Shown: positions 43,924 to 54,209, counted from the first letter of the stretch. The stretch: DNA of 64,000 nt from Stenotrophomonas nitritireducens (GCF_001431425.1 NZ_LDJG01000007.1:62001-126000); one strand, 5' to 3'. The notes: generated from the sequence alone by a model not told the origin. Made by a program: numbers and translations.

Positions 43924-45686
43924 CCGCGTTCTGGGACAGCCTGCATTTCATCCGCCCCGATTGGCTGTGGGCCTTGTTGCTGTTGCCGGCCGCGCTGCTT
44001 GGTGGCCGCTACCGGCGCCGCCGCCGCGGGGACTGGCGCCGTGCGGTGGACGCGCACCTGCTGCCGCACCTGCTGGTGGGCGGCGGCAGGCACGGCATCG
44101 GCGGATGGCTGGCCCTGTTGGCCGGCCTGCTGTTGGCGGTGCTGGCCCTGGCCGGGCCGAGCTGGCGCCAGGTCGAGCGGCCATTGTGGGAATCGAAGAC
44201 GCCGCTGGTCGTGGTGCTGGACCTGTCCAGCCGTACCGGCGCGGCGGACCTGCCGCCGAGCCGGCTGCTGCAGGCGCGCGCCAAGCTGGCGATGCTGCTG
44301 CGCGAACGCCGGGGCGGCGGCGTGGCGCTGGTCGCCTATGCGGACGAACCTTTCACCGTGGCGCCGCTCACCGACGATGCCGCCAATGTCGCGCTGTTCC
44401 TAGACGCGCTGGCGCCGGACATCATGCCGGTGGACGGGCAGCGGGCGGACAAGGCGCTGGAATGGGCCGGTGACCTGCTGCACCAGGCCAGCGCGCGCGA
44501 TGGCGCGATCCTGCTGGTCAGCGACCACGCCGATGCCGCGGCGCGGGCCGAGGCCGTGCGCCTGCGCGCGAACGGCTACCGGGTATCGGCGCTGGGACTG
44601 GGCACGCCGGTGGGAGCCGCCTATCGCGACCGCGAGGGGCATATCGGCCAGGCCCGGCTGGACGAAGGCACGCTGCGTTCGCTGGCCGTCGCCGGCGGCG
44701 GCCGCTACGCGCGGCTGTCGGCCACGGATGCGGACCTGCAGTCGCTGGGCGTGCTGCGACCGCAGGCGGCCGATGGCGACCGGCCCGGTCGCGGCGCCGG
44801 CAAGACCTGGCAGGACGAAGGCTATTGGCTGCTGCCACCGCTGATGCTGGTCGCGCTGCTGGCATTCCGGCGGCGCCGGCAGGCACTGGCCGCCGTCGTG
44901 CTGTGCCTGTGGCTGCCGTTGGCCATGCCTGCCCAGGCAGCCGGAAGCGGAGGCTGGTGGCAGCGCGCCGACCAGCGCGACCACCAGCGCCTGGCCGAAG
45001 GTGTCGAGGCCTACCGCAAGGGCGATTTCGCCGCCGCGCAGCGTCGCTTCGAGGGCATCGACAACGCGCAGGGCTGGTACAACCTGGGCAACGCATTGGC
45101 GCGGCAGGGCCTTTACGACGAGGCGGTCGACGCTTACGACCATGCGCTGAAGCTGGCGCCAGGCATGGCCGATGCGAAGGCCAACCGCGCCGCGGTCGAT
45201 GCCGTGCGCAAGCGCAAGCCGCCGCCGGGGCAGCAGGGTGGCGGCCAGCAGAACAAGCCCGATACGCAACAGGGCAAGCCATCGCCCGTGCAGCAGTCGC
45301 AGGACGGCAGGTCGCAGGATCCGCCATCGCAGAGCCCGTCGCAGCAGGGGCAGTCGTCGCAGCAGAAGGACGCGCAACCCCCGCAGCCCGGCCAGGGCCA
45401 GCCCTCGGCGGACGAGCAGGGCAAAACGCCGCAGGCGGAAGATGCCCGGGGCCAGCAGCAGGCCGACCAGGCCCAGCGCGAGCGCATGGCCGAGGCGATG
45501 CGCCGGCAGCAGGACAACGACGGCGACGCCGCGAAGCGCGCGGCGCAGGCGGCGATGAGCCCGCAGGAGCGCGAGCGGCGGCAGGCGATGGAAGCGTGGA
45601 TGCAGCGCGTGCCCGACGAGCCGGGCGATCTGTTGAAGGCGAAATTCCAGCTCGAATACGAGCGGCGCAGGCGGGAAGGGCGATGA
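43920..45686 (+). CDS. VWA-TPR membrane protein (BatB/BatC-like fusion) with degenerate MIDAS
   Basis: A 588-residue fusion. Two N-terminal membrane helices precede a VWA domain (~95-260). Its metal site looks broken: DLSSR (101-105) replaces DxSxS and SDHA replaces the usual TDG, so it may not bind a divalent ion. Two more membrane segments (~300-345) are followed by TPR units (EAYRKGDFAAAQRRFE and GWYNLGNALARQGLYDEAVDAYDHALKLAP), then a ~120-residue Gln/Pro/Ser-rich low-complexity region. In other bacteria BatB and BatC are separate proteins. It overlaps both neighbours by four bases. Confidence 0.9.
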   Translation: MTAFWDSLHFIRPDWLWALLLLPAALLGGRYRRRRRGDWRRAVDAHLLPHLLVGGGRHGIGGWLALLAGLLLAVLALAGPSWRQVERPLWESKTPLVVVLDLSSRTGAADLPPSRLLQARAKLAMLLRERRGGGVALVAYADEPFTVAPLTDDAANVALFLDALAPDIMPVDGQRADKALEWAGDLLHQASARDGAILLVSDHADAAARAEAVRLRANGYRVSALGLGTPVGAAYRDREGHIGQARLDEGTLRSLAVAGGGRYARLSATDADLQSLGVLRPQAADGDRPGRGAGKTWQDEGYWLLPPLMLVALLAFRRRRQALAAVVLCLWLPLAMPAQAAGSGGWWQRADQRDHQRLAEGVEAYRKGDFAAAQRRFEGIDNAQGWYNLGNALARQGLYDEAVDAYDHALKLAPGMADAKANRAAVDAVRKRKPPPGQQGGGQQNKPDTQQGKPSPVQQSQDGRSQDPPSQSPSQQGQSSQQKDAQPPQPGQGQPSADEQGKTPQAEDARGQQQADQAQRERMAEAMRRQQDNDGDAAKRAAQAAMSPQERERRQAMEAWMQRVPDEPGDLLKAKFQLEYERRRREGR

Positions 45687-47380
45687 AGCGGCGAAGCGTT
45701 CTGATGATGGTGTGGTTGTTCGCGTTGCTGGCCAGCGCCGCCGGCGTGCAGGCGCAGACCCGCGCGTGGCTGGATCGCGACCACATCGGCGAAGGCGGCG
45801 TGGTCACCCTCAACATCGAGACCGACCAGGCCGGCGCGGCGCCGGATTACACGCCGCTGCAGGCCGATTTCGCGCTGGGCGGGCGCACCAGCGGGCGACA
45901 GACGCGCATGGTCAACGGCAGCGTCAGCAATACCGCGCTGTTCGGCGTCGTGCTCAGCCCGCGCCGCAGCGGTGTGCTGGACGTGCCGCCATTGCGCGTC
46001 GGCGCGACGCAGACCCAGCCGCTGCGGCTGACGGTCGAGGCCGCGCCGGTGGCCAGCCGCGCCGGCGATGCGGCGGCCTTCGTGGAAACCGAAGTCGACG
46101 ACCCGCAACCCTACGTGCAGCAGAGCGTTGGCGTGGTGGTGCGGCTGTATTTCGCGACCCAGCTGGCGTCGGGCGAACTGGACCTGGCGACGCCCGCCTC
46201 CGCCTCGCTGCAGCGCGTGGGCCAGGACCGCAGCTCGTCGCGCGAAGTCGGCGGCCGCCGCTACAACGTGGTCGAACGGCGTTTCCTGCTGATCCCCGAG
46301 CGCAGCGGCCCGCTGCGGCTGGAAGGCGCGCGCTTCAGCGGCCGCGGTGCCGGCGGCTTCTTCGACGATGTCTTCGGGCGCGGCAACGGCGCGCTCAGCG
46401 CGCGCGCACCGGACCAGACCCTGCAGGTGCGCGCCGTGCCCGATGCCGCGCCGCAGCCCTGGCTGCCGCTGAAGGATCTGCGCCTGCGCTACACCGCCGC
46501 GCCGCAGTCGGCGCGGGTCGGCGAGGCGGCGACCCTGGAAGTGGAGGCCACCGCCGTCGGCGCCACGCGCGCTCAGTTCCCGGACCTGCCGGTGCCCGCG
46601 CTCGGCGACGCCGCGCAGGTATTCGCCGAACCGGTCCAGTACGACGAGACCTTCGATGGCAACGGCCCGCAACTGAAGCTGACGCGCCGCTATTCCATCG
46701 TGCCGCAGCAGTCCGGCACCCTGGTGGTGCCCGGCATCCGCCTGCGCTGGTGGGACGTGCGCGCCGCCGAGGCCAGGACCGTCGCGTTGCCCGACCTGAG
46801 CCTGCCGGTGGCGCCGGGGACCGCGGCTGCGATGCCGCCGCCCGTCGTGCCGGATACCGCCCTCGTCCCGGCGCCCGCGCCGCAGTCCGGCGATGGCGCG
46901 ATCGCGCTGCAGGGCGGCCGCAGTCTGCCGAAGATGCCGTGGCCGCTGCTGGCGGCGGGATTCGCCCTGCTGTGGCTGGCGACCCTGGTCTGGGCGCTGG
47001 CCCGCCGGCGTGCGGCGCCGCGCCGCGACCTGCCGGCAGGAAACGACGCCGGGCGTCCCGCCACGGGCACGGCCACGCATTCGCTGGCCGATCTCAAACG
47101 CGCGCTGGATACCGGCGATCTGGACGACGTCGAGCAGGCGCTGCGTGGCATGGCCCGTCCCCCGGTCGCCGACCTGGACGCGCTGGCTGCGCGCCTGGGC
47201 AATGCCGCGCAGCGCGAGGCGCTGGATGCGCTGCGCCGCGCGCGCTGGGCCGATGGCAACGGAACTGCGGCACGGACCGCGCTGCGCGCGGCATTCAGCG
47301 GTGGGCCTTCCTGGCGGACGGACGAAGAAGCGCCGCCAGGGCCGTTGCCGCCGCTCTATCCCGGCCGCAGATCCAGCTGA
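45683..47380 (+). CDS. BatD family protein
   Basis: A 565-residue periplasmic protein with a signal peptide (VWLFALLASAAGVQA), repeated BatD beta-sandwich modules (an early WLDRDHIGEGGVVTLNIETDQ and a later VEVEATAVGATRAQFPDLP) and one C-terminal membrane helix (~415-435, PLLAAGFALLWLATLVWALA). The cytoplasmic tail is helical. BatD is the last common member of the aerotolerance (Bat) operons. The exact substrate is unknown; maintenance of envelope proteins is inferred from the family. It ends the MoxR-to-BatD operon. Confidence 0.92.
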   Translation: MKRRSVLMMVWLFALLASAAGVQAQTRAWLDRDHIGEGGVVTLNIETDQAGAAPDYTPLQADFALGGRTSGRQTRMVNGSVSNTALFGVVLSPRRSGVLDVPPLRVGATQTQPLRLTVEAAPVASRAGDAAAFVETEVDDPQPYVQQSVGVVVRLYFATQLASGELDLATPASASLQRVGQDRSSSREVGGRRYNVVERRFLLIPERSGPLRLEGARFSGRGAGGFFDDVFGRGNGALSARAPDQTLQVRAVPDAAPQPWLPLKDLRLRYTAAPQSARVGEAATLEVEATAVGATRAQFPDLPVPALGDAAQVFAEPVQYDETFDGNGPQLKLTRRYSIVPQQSGTLVVPGIRLRWWDVRAAEARTVALPDLSLPVAPGTAAAMPPPVVPDTALVPAPAPQSGDGAIALQGGRSLPKMPWPLLAAGFALLWLATLVWALARRRAAPRRDLPAGNDAGRPATGTATHSLADLKRALDTGDLDDVEQALRGMARPPVADLDALAARLGNAAQREALDALRRARWADGNGTAARTALRAAFSGGPSWRTDEEAPPGPLPPLYPGRRSS

Positions 47381-47594
47381 TCCTTTCCTGTCGAAGGCGC
47401 CTCCGCTGGCCGGTACGCGCCGATGGCGCCGGGCAACCGGGCGCGCACCCGCGCGGCAAACGAGGCGATGCCGGCGCGGAGGGAACTGGCCCATATGGCA
47501 GGGGTGGCCGGTGTGCAGCTTTTGTTAAGCTACGCGACCTTTCGCCCGCGAGTACCGACGCATGCCCAACGCCCAAGCGCCAAGGAAACCCTCC

Positions 47595-48884
47595 ATGCCG
47601 TTGCACATCAAGGTGCTGCTTGGGTTCATGCTGGGCACGATCGTGGGCCTGGTCGCACACGCCACCGCGGCCGACGCGGCCTGGGTGAAGACCACCATCG
47701 ACTACGTCACCCAGCCATTCGGGCAGATCTTCCTCAACCTGCTGTTCATGCTGGTGGTGCCGCTGATGTTCTCGGCGCTGGTGCTGGGCGTGGCCGAGCT
47801 GGGCGACATCGCCTCGCTGGGCCGCCTGGGCTGGAAAACGCTGAACTACACCGCGGTGGTGACCGCGCTGGCGGTCGGCATCGGCCTGCTCTGCGTCAAC
47901 CTGCTGCAGCCGGGCACGCACATGGACCCGGCCCTGGTCGAGCAGGCGATGAGCAACGCCAAGACCGGCGAGATCATCAGCAAGGGCAACGAACTGCGGC
48001 TGATGGACCTGCTGGTCAACATCGTGCCGCACAACATCGTCAATGCGATGGGCGACGACAGCAAGAAGCTGGGCATCGTGTTCTTCGCGCTGATGATCGG
48101 CATCGGCCTGGTGATGAAGCCGACCGCCGGCACCACGGCGTTCAAGAACGCCGTGCAGGGCCTGTTCGAGGTGTGCATGCACCTGATCGGCATGTTCATC
48201 AAGCTGGCGCCGTTCGCGGTGGCGGCCTTCATGTTCAACCTGACCGCGCGGCTGGGCTGGGACGTGATCCAGAGCCTGATGTGGTTCGTGGTCACCGTAC
48301 TGCTCGCGCTGGCGATCCATGGCTTCGTGGTCCTGCCGCTATGGGTGCGGCTGCTCGGCGGAATGCCGGTGCGCACCTTCTTCCGCGGTACCCAGGAAGC
48401 CACGCTGACCGCCTTCGCCACCGCCTCCTCGTCGGCGACCCTGCCGGTGACCCTGCGCGTGGCCGAGGAGAACCTGAAGCTGCCGCGCAAGGTCTCGCGT
48501 TTCGTGCTGACCGTCGGCGCCTCGGCCAACCACCACGGCACCGCGCTGTTCGAGGGCATCACCGTATTGTTCCTGGCGCAGGTCTATGGCCTGCACCTGG
48601 GCATGCCGCAGCAGCTGATGGTGCTGCTGCTGTGCATCCTCGGCGGCATCGGCACCGCCGGCATCCCGTCCGGCTCGCTGCCGGTGATCGCGATGATCTG
48701 CGGCATCATCGGCATCAAGCCCGAAGGCATCGGCATCATCCTGGGCGTCAACACGTTCCTGGACATGTGCCGCACCTCGCTCAACGTCACCGGCGACCTG
48801 GCCACCGCCGTGGTGGTCTCGCACCGCAGCGGCGTGACCGACGACGAGGTGCCGGAAGTTCCGGACAACGCCGGCCATCATTGA
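47595..48884 (+). CDS. Dicarboxylate/amino-acid:cation symporter (DAACS/SDF family)
   Basis: A 429-residue inner-membrane transporter of the glutamate/dicarboxylate family with 8 helices and two hairpins. HP1 has SSSATLP, HP2 has GIPSGSLPV, and TM8 keeps Asp, Arg, Asn and Asp in [14 protein letters not shown], consistent with acidic substrates. The TM7 motif is unusual: ANHHGTA replaces the common NMDGT, so the Asp that helps form a sodium site is His. The ATG at 47595 has AAGGA 8 bases upstream; an ATG at 47562 would add 11 residues. It is monocistronic, with a weak hairpin after it. Confidence 0.92.
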   Translation: MPLHIKVLLGFMLGTIVGLVAHATAADAAWVKTTIDYVTQPFGQIFLNLLFMLVVPLMFSALVLGVAELGDIASLGRLGWKTLNYTAVVTALAVGIGLLCVNLLQPGTHMDPALVEQAMSNAKTGEIISKGNELRLMDLLVNIVPHNIVNAMGDDSKKLGIVFFALMIGIGLVMKPTAGTTAFKNAVQGLFEVCMHLIGMFIKLAPFAVAAFMFNLTARLGWDVIQSLMWFVVTVLLALAIHGFVVLPLWVRLLGGMPVRTFFRGTQEATLTAFATASSSATLPVTLRVAEENLKLPRKVSRFVLTVGASANHHGTALFEGITVLFLAQVYGLHLGMPQQLMVLLLCILGGIGTAGIPSGSLPVIAMICGIIGIKPEGIGIILGVNTFLDMCRTSLNVTGDLATAVVVSHRSGVTDDEVPEVPDNAGHH

Positions 48885-48908
48885 GCCGGCCGCAAGCCGG
48901 AGCCGCAC

Positions 48909-48932
48909 GAAGGCCGCCCCTGGGCGGCCTTC
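48909..48932 (+). terminator. Hairpin after the symporter gene
   Basis: An 11-bp perfect stem GAAGGCCGCCC / GGGCGGCCTTC with a very short loop lies 24 bp after the stop codon. The following bases are not T-rich. Confidence 0.55.
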
Positions 48933-48981
48933 GCCGTTCCGGAAGCAGGCGCGGCTTGCCTGTGCCGCAGGCGGACATGGC

Positions 48982-49010
48982 CTGACCTGCCCGGTGCTCT
49001 GTGGGACAAT
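48982..49010 (+). promoter_or_regulatory. Possible promoter of tkt
   Basis: CTGACC, 17 bp, GACAAT (4 of 6 matches each) lie 44 bp before the transketolase ATG. The spacing is ideal but the hexamers are weak. Confidence 0.45.
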
Positions 49011-49053
49011 GGGCCGCCCGCAGCTCCGCGGGAGCCTCCCGACCCGACGAACC

Positions 49054-51060
49054 ATGACGCAGCCCACCCGCCGCCAGTTGGCGAACGCCATCCGTTTCCT
49101 CGCCGCCGATGCGGTGCAAGCCGCCAACTCCGGCCACCCCGGCATGCCGATGGGCATGGCCGACATCGCCGAAGTGCTCTGGAACGACTATCTCCGCCAC
49201 AATCCGAACAACCCGAAGTGGTTCAACCGCGACCGCTTCGTGCTGTCCAACGGCCATGGTTCGATGCTGCAGTACGCGCTGCTGCACCTGAGCGGCTACG
49301 ACCTGCCGATCGAGCAGCTCAAGGCCTTCCGCCAGCTCGGCAGCAAGACCGCGGGCCACCCGGAGCGCCATGAAACCCCGGGCGTGGAAACCACCACCGG
49401 CCCGCTGGGCCAGGGCCTGGCCAACGCCGTGGGTTTCGCGCTGGCCGAGAAGCTGCTGGCGCAGCGCTACAACCGCCCCGAATTCGAAGTCGTCGACCAC
49501 CGCACCTGGGTGTTCATGGGCGACGGCTGCCTGATGGAAGGCATCTCCCACGAAGCCGCCTCACTGGCCGGCACCTGGGGCCTGGGCAAGCTGGTCTGCT
49601 TCTGGGACGACAACAACATCTCCATCGACGGTGAAGTGGAAGGCTGGTTCACCGACGACACCCCGGCGCGCTTCGAGTCCTACGGCTGGAACGTGGTGCG
49701 CGGCGTCGACGGCCATGATCCGGAAAGCATCAAGGCCGGCATCGACGCGGCGCTGTCGCAGTTCGACAAGCCGACCCTGATCTGCTGCAAGACCACCATT
49801 GGTTTCGGTTCGCCGAACAAGGCCGGCCAGGAGTCCAGCCACGGCGCACCGCTGGGCAAGGACGAGCTGGAAGCCACCCGCAAGGCGCTGGACTGGCCGT
49901 ATGGCCCGTTCGAGATCCCGGAAGAGATCTACGCCGGCTGGCGCGCCGGCGGCACCGGCACCCTGCGCCAGGCCGAGTGGGAGCAGCTGTTCGACAAGTA
50001 CGCCGCGCAGTTCCCGGCCGAAGCCGAGGAGCTGACCCGCCGCTCGCACGGCGAGCTGCCGGCCGACTTCATTGCCCAGGCCGATGCCTACATCGCCCAG
50101 GTGCAGGCCGAAGCGCCGAACATCGCCTCGCGCAAGGCCTCGCAGAACGCCATCCAGGCCTTCGCACCGCTGCTGCCGGAAATCATCGGCGGCTCGGCCG
50201 ACCTGGCCGGTTCCAACCTGACCCTGTGGAAGGGCGCGCATACCGTGGTCGGCGACGACCCGCAGGCCAACTACGTGCACTACGGCGTGCGCGAGTTCGG
50301 CATGAGCGCCATCGCCAACGGCCTGGCCCTGCACGGTGGTTTCCTGCCGTTCGACGCCACCTTCCTGGTGTTCAGTGACTATGCCCGCAACGCGCTGCGC
50401 ATGAGCGCGCTGATCCCGGCGCAGGTCATCCACGTGTTCACCCACGACTCCATCGGCCTGGGCGAGGACGGCCCGACCCACCAGCCGGTCGAGCACGTCT
50501 CCTCGCTGCGCTACATCCCCAACAACGATGTGTGGCGTCCGTGCGATGCCGCCGAATCGGCGGTGAGCTGGAAGGCGGCGATCCTGCGCAGGGACAACCC
50601 GAGCTGCCTGATCTTCAGCCGCCAGAACCTGGCGCCGCAGCAGCGCAGCGCCGAGCAGGTCAAGCAGATCGAGCGCGGCGGCTACGTGCTGGCCGATGCC
50701 GCCGGCACGCCGGACGTGATCCTGATCGGCACCGGCTCGGAAGTGGGCCTGGCCATGGCCGCCAAGGCCGAACTGGACGCGGCCGGCATCAAGACCCGCG
50801 TGGTGTCGATGCCGTCCACCAACGTGTTCGACCGCCAGGACGCGGCCTACCGCGAATCGGTGCTGCCCAATGCCGTGCGTGCCCGCGTGGCGGTGGAGGC
50901 CGGCGTCACCGGTTTCTGGCGCCAGTACGTGGGCCTGGACGGCGCGGTGATCGGCCTGGATACCTTCGGTGCCTCGGCCCCGGCCGACAAGCTGTACCAG
51001 CACTTCGGCATCACCACCGAAGCGGTGGTCGCCGCAGCCAGGGCGCAGCTGGCCAAGTAA
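49054..51060 (+). CDS. tkt: Transketolase
   Basis: A 668-residue thiamin-diphosphate enzyme of the pentose phosphate pathway. Seen: [18 protein letters not shown] at the N-terminus, [15 protein letters not shown], the ThDP-binding [13 protein letters not shown] continuing to [10 protein letters not shown], and later [18 protein letters not shown] in the pyrimidine domain. The C-terminal domain contains [13 protein letters not shown]. The length matches E. coli TktA (663). The ATG at 49054 was chosen from the conserved N-terminus; the upstream open frame is not conserved. It uses the product of RpiA encoded at 4 kb. Confidence 0.98.
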   Translation: MTQPTRRQLANAIRFLAADAVQAANSGHPGMPMGMADIAEVLWNDYLRHNPNNPKWFNRDRFVLSNGHGSMLQYALLHLSGYDLPIEQLKAFRQLGSKTAGHPERHETPGVETTTGPLGQGLANAVGFALAEKLLAQRYNRPEFEVVDHRTWVFMGDGCLMEGISHEAASLAGTWGLGKLVCFWDDNNISIDGEVEGWFTDDTPARFESYGWNVVRGVDGHDPESIKAGIDAALSQFDKPTLICCKTTIGFGSPNKAGQESSHGAPLGKDELEATRKALDWPYGPFEIPEEIYAGWRAGGTGTLRQAEWEQLFDKYAAQFPAEAEELTRRSHGELPADFIAQADAYIAQVQAEAPNIASRKASQNAIQAFAPLLPEIIGGSADLAGSNLTLWKGAHTVVGDDPQANYVHYGVREFGMSAIANGLALHGGFLPFDATFLVFSDYARNALRMSALIPAQVIHVFTHDSIGLGEDGPTHQPVEHVSSLRYIPNNDVWRPCDAAESAVSWKAAILRRDNPSCLIFSRQNLAPQQRSAEQVKQIERGGYVLADAAGTPDVILIGTGSEVGLAMAAKAELDAAGIKTRVVSMPSTNVFDRQDAAYRESVLPNAVRARVAVEAGVTGFWRQYVGLDGAVIGLDTFGASAPADKLYQHFGITTEAVVAAARAQLAK

Positions 51061-51083
51061 CGCGCGACAGCGTTGCGAAGCGG

Positions 51084-51112
51084 AAAAGGCCGGGGATTCC
51101 CCGGCCTTTTCC
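51084..51112 (+). terminator. Rho-independent terminator after tkt
   Basis: A perfect 12-bp stem AAAAGGCCGGGG / CCCCGGCCTTTT with a 3-base loop, ending in a T-run, lies 23 bp after the stop. It is nearly symmetric and would act on both strands. Confidence 0.92.
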
Positions 51113-51137
51113 TTGTCGGCCTATCACCACCTGGCCT

Positions 51138-51300
51138 GTAGAGCGGGGCAGCGCCCCGCTGGGGGCATTGTCGGCCAAGCCCCGCCGGGCGGTGCCCGGC
51201 GCTACAGAGTCACCGCGACTTCACCCCCCATGTAGAGCGGGGCAACGCCCCGCTGAGGCCTCACTAGGAAAGCCTCGCCGGGCGGTGCCCGGCGCTACAG
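51138..51300. repeat. GTAG-type REP pairs after tkt
   Basis: Two BIME-like units start with GTAG at 51138 and 51232 (94 bp apart). Each has an AGCGGGGC / GCCCCGCT hairpin and a converse unit ending GGCGCTAC. The remaining 51301-51473 stretch has no gene that I can support. Confidence 0.8.
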
Positions 51301-51473
51301 AGCTGCATATGCCGGCGGCCTTGCGCGCCGCTTTCTTTGCGATCAAGTCGGGAAGCACTTCTTCCTGGGCGCGCTGGTTCCCTTGTTCCGGGCATGCGAG
51401 CATCCCGATGCCGGAAGCCCATCGTGGGTTTCCGATCCAGGCTGCCTGCATGGGGGCCATCCGGAGACCAACA

Positions 51474-51854
51474 ATGAAACGCGTGACCGGCATCGGCGGC
51501 ATCTTCTTCAAGGCGAAGGACCCGGCCGCACTGGCGGCCTGGTATCGCGATCATCTCGGGCTCGATGTCGCCGGCTGGAATGGCGCGGTCTTCCCGTGGG
51601 GCGGCGAGGGCAGTGCGCCGGGCATGACGATCTGGAGCCCGTTCGCCGCCGACACGACCTACATGGCGCCGGGCACCGCCTCGTTCATGGTCAACTTCCG
51701 CGTCGCCGATCTCGATGCGCTGCTGCCGGTGCTCCGTGCCGAAGGCTGCAACGTCGTGGACGGAATCGAAACCTCGGAGCAGGGCAAGTTCGGCTGGGTC
51801 ATCGACCCGGAAGGCAACAAGGTCGAGCTGTGGGAGCCGCCGGCGGGGCAATAG
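51474..51854 (+). CDS. VOC family protein
   Basis: A 126-residue vicinal-oxygen-chelate protein. It starts with GIGGIFFKAKDPAALAAWYRDHLGLDV and ends FGWVIDPEGNKVELWEPPAG, the canonical VOC C-terminal strand with the Glu metal ligand (VELWE). Central FMVNFRVADLDALLPVLRAEG is typical of the second module. The substrate is unknown; relatives include glyoxalases and fosfomycin-resistance-like proteins. The ATG at 51474 has GGAG 8 bases upstream. A second VOC gene follows 20 bp later on the same strand, but the two share little sequence. Confidence 0.9.
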   Translation: MKRVTGIGGIFFKAKDPAALAAWYRDHLGLDVAGWNGAVFPWGGEGSAPGMTIWSPFAADTTYMAPGTASFMVNFRVADLDALLPVLRAEGCNVVDGIETSEQGKFGWVIDPEGNKVELWEPPAGQ

Positions 51855-51874
51855 CGCGCACCGTGGAGAATCCG

Positions 51875-52243
51875 ATGAAAGTGAAGCGCATCGTCGCCAA
51901 CATCCATACCGGCGAACCGGCCGCGGCCGACGCGTTCTACCACGCGATCCTCGGGCTGGAGCCGGTCATGGATCATGGCTGGATCCGCACCTATGCGGCA
52001 GCGTCGCGCATGATCCCGCAGTTGAGTTTCGCCGTCGAGGGCGGATCGGGGACGCCGGTGCCGGATCTGTCGGTGGAGGTCGACGATCTGGCCGAAGCGC
52101 TTGCGCGCATCCGCGCCGCCGGCATCGCCATCGAATACGGGCCGGCGCGCGAACCATGGGGCGTGCGCCGCTTCTTCGTGCGCGATCCGTTCGGCAAGCT
52201 GGTGAACATCCTGCAGCACGATCCGGACGCCGCGGGCGCCTGA
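51875..52243 (+). CDS. VOC family protein, second of a tandem pair
   Basis: A 122-residue VOC protein, distinct from its neighbour: VKRIVANIHTGEPAAADAFYHAILGLEPVMDHGWIRTY, then LSVEVDDLAEALARIRAAGIAIEYGPA and RRFFVRDPFGKLVNILQHD. The last module ends in a Gln (NILQH) where many VOC enzymes have a metal-binding Glu, so it may be a binding protein or use a different ligand set. The ATG at 51875 has GGAG upstream. It is convergent with the acetyl-CoA hydrolase gene, 10 bp away. Confidence 0.88.
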   Translation: MKVKRIVANIHTGEPAAADAFYHAILGLEPVMDHGWIRTYAAASRMIPQLSFAVEGGSGTPVPDLSVEVDDLAEALARIRAAGIAIEYGPAREPWGVRRFFVRDPFGKLVNILQHDPDAAGA

Positions 52244-52253
52244 GCGTCGGTGC

Positions 52254-54209
52254 TCAGGCCCGCGCCGTGCGCGCCAGTGCCAGGCGCAGCAGGCGCGCGT
52301 CGAGCCACTCGCTGAAACCCGCCGGCCGCTCCAGTTCCATGCGCTGCAGGTACATGGCGTCGTTGTCGCCGGCGCGCTGCAACAGGGCGGCGAACACGGT
52401 GCGCAGCTTGCCGCCGACGCTGCCGGTGCTGGCCTTCAACCAGGTCAGCGCGCGCAGCAGATCCTGTTCGACCGGGGTGAAATCGCTGCCCAGCGGGTAG
52501 TCGGGCAGGCTGCCGTCGCGGCGGAACGGCGCCAGCGCGGCGGCCCGCACACCGGCGCGGTTGCGCTGCCAGTGGGCGGGCGCGCTGAAGCCGCGCTCCA
52601 GTTTCTTCGCCGCCTTCGCCTGTTCCAGCAGGGGCGCCTGGAAGGCGGCGTCGGTGATGCCGGCCATCGCGATCACGCAGTCCTCGTCGGTCATGCCGCG
52701 CAGGTCGGCGATGCCGTATTCGTCGATGAAGAGGTCGCGCAGGTGGCGGGGAATGGTGGTGTGGCCGTAGTTCCAGCGGATGTTGGAACGCGGGTTCCCG
52801 GCACCTTCGCGCAGGGCGCGGAACATGAGGACGCTGCGCGCATCCGGCAGCGCGTGCGCCATCGCCACGAAGTCGTGCTGGCCGCCGACGCCGGACACCA
52901 CGCGGCCATCGTCCAGCGCGTCGGACACCGCCGCGCCGAGCGCGGTGGCCATCATGCAGGAGTTGAAGAAGCGCGCCTGGCGGCGCTGCAGCCGCTGCAG
53001 GGTCTCGTCGCCGCCGTAGATCTGGTTGATCTCGCTGATGCGGCGCATGCCGATGGCGCGGCGCTCGTCCTCCGGCAGGTGCCGCAGCCAGTCGTAGAAC
53101 GCCGGCGAGCCGAGATAGAACGCGCCGTGCAGGTATTGTCCTTCCTCGGCCAGCCGCGCATGGTCGGCGGTGTAGGCGCTGCCGTTGGCCAGGCGCTGCA
53201 TCAGCCCCAGGTCGTCGTGCACCTTGCGACGGATCACGCCGCTCTGCACCAGCTTGCGGAAGCCCTCGTTGAGCATTTCGCTGCAACCGAACAGGCCGGT
53301 CGCGAACGGCTCCAGTCCGCCGATCTCGCGCACCAGCGGGTGGTCCTCCAGTGTCGGGTCGAGTGCGCGCAGGATCTGGCGGTAGCGGACGTTGTCGGTA
53401 TGGCGCAGCACCAGCGCATGGCTTAGCGCGTCGGCCAGCGCGCCGATGCCGATCTGCAGGGTGCCGCCGTCGCGCACCAGCGCGCTGGCGTACAGGCCGA
53501 TGGCGTAGTCGGCATCGCTGACCGGCTGCCGGGGCAGGCCGAACAGTTTCGGATACGGGCCGGGCGGGGTGAGCACCAGGTCGAAGAACGCCGCGTCCAC
53601 CGTGGCGGTGCCGCCCAGCCACGGCAGTTCCGGGTCGATCTCGGCGATCAGCAGCGGGCGCGGCAGGCCGCGCGCGGCGATGGCATCCAGCGTGTCTTGG
53701 GTGATGTCGTTGTTGCAGGACAGCGACAGCCGCGCGCTGCCTTCGCACGCGGCCACCTTCTGCACGATGGCGTGCGGCGCGCGCTGCGCCACCGCGTCGG
53801 CGGCCTGGGTGTAGTTGAGGCTGGTATAGGCGCGCTGCGCCTGCGAAGAGCCGAGCAGCGCGCCGGACTGCATGTAGAACTCTTCCACCTGCACATGCGC
53901 GGGCAGGGCGTCGCGCGCGACCGCCTGCGCATAGGCCAGGCGCGGAAAGTCGGCGCCGAAGTGTCGCTCGACGAACGGGCGCAGGAAGCGCGCCTGCAGG
54001 TCATTGCCGCCGGCGTGGGGCGGATCGAGCGAAAGCGCGGTGTACAGCTGCAGTGGGCGCGAGGGATCCCGCTCGATCCGGGCATACAGCGCATTGAGCA
54101 GCCGGTGTGGTTTTCCCAGCGCCAGCGGCGCGCCGATGCGCAGCGGCCCTTCGACACGGGCCAGCAGCCACGCCGCGGCGGCATCGGGATCGGTCACATG
54201 GTCGGGCAT
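52254..54209 (-). CDS. Acetyl-CoA hydrolase/transferase family protein
   Basis: A 651-residue CoA-transferase-fold protein. Features: the N-terminal LRIGAPLALGKPHRLLNALYARI, a central LIAEIDPELPWLGG, GIGALADALSHALVLRH, and the C-terminal acetyl-CoA hydrolase domain with VVSGVGGQHDFVAMAHALPDARS followed by IDEYGIADLRGMTDEDC. It probably transfers CoA between short acids or hydrolyses acyl-CoA. It is longer than typical Cat1-type enzymes (~500), with an extra C-terminal ~120 residues. I took the ATG at 54209; ATGs at 54239 and 54299 are alternatives and none has a clear ribosome site. It is divergent from blaI. Confidence 0.88.
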   Translation of the reverse strand: MPDHVTDPDAAAAWLLARVEGPLRIGAPLALGKPHRLLNALYARIERDPSRPLQLYTALSLDPPHAGGNDLQARFLRPFVERHFGADFPRLAYAQAVARDALPAHVQVEEFYMQSGALLGSSQAQRAYTSLNYTQAADAVAQRAPHAIVQKVAACEGSARLSLSCNNDITQDTLDAIAARGLPRPLLIAEIDPELPWLGGTATVDAAFFDLVLTPPGPYPKLFGLPRQPVSDADYAIGLYASALVRDGGTLQIGIGALADALSHALVLRHTDNVRYRQILRALDPTLEDHPLVREIGGLEPFATGLFGCSEMLNEGFRKLVQSGVIRRKVHDDLGLMQRLANGSAYTADHARLAEEGQYLHGAFYLGSPAFYDWLRHLPEDERRAIGMRRISEINQIYGGDETLQRLQRRQARFFNSCMMATALGAAVSDALDDGRVVSGVGGQHDFVAMAHALPDARSVLMFRALREGAGNPRSNIRWNYGHTTIPRHLRDLFIDEYGIADLRGMTDEDCVIAMAGITDAAFQAPLLEQAKAAKKLERGFSAPAHWQRNRAGVRAAALAPFRRDGSLPDYPLGSDFTPVEQDLLRALTWLKASTGSVGGKLRTVFAALLQRAGDNDAMYLQRMELERPAGFSEWLDARLLRLALARTARA

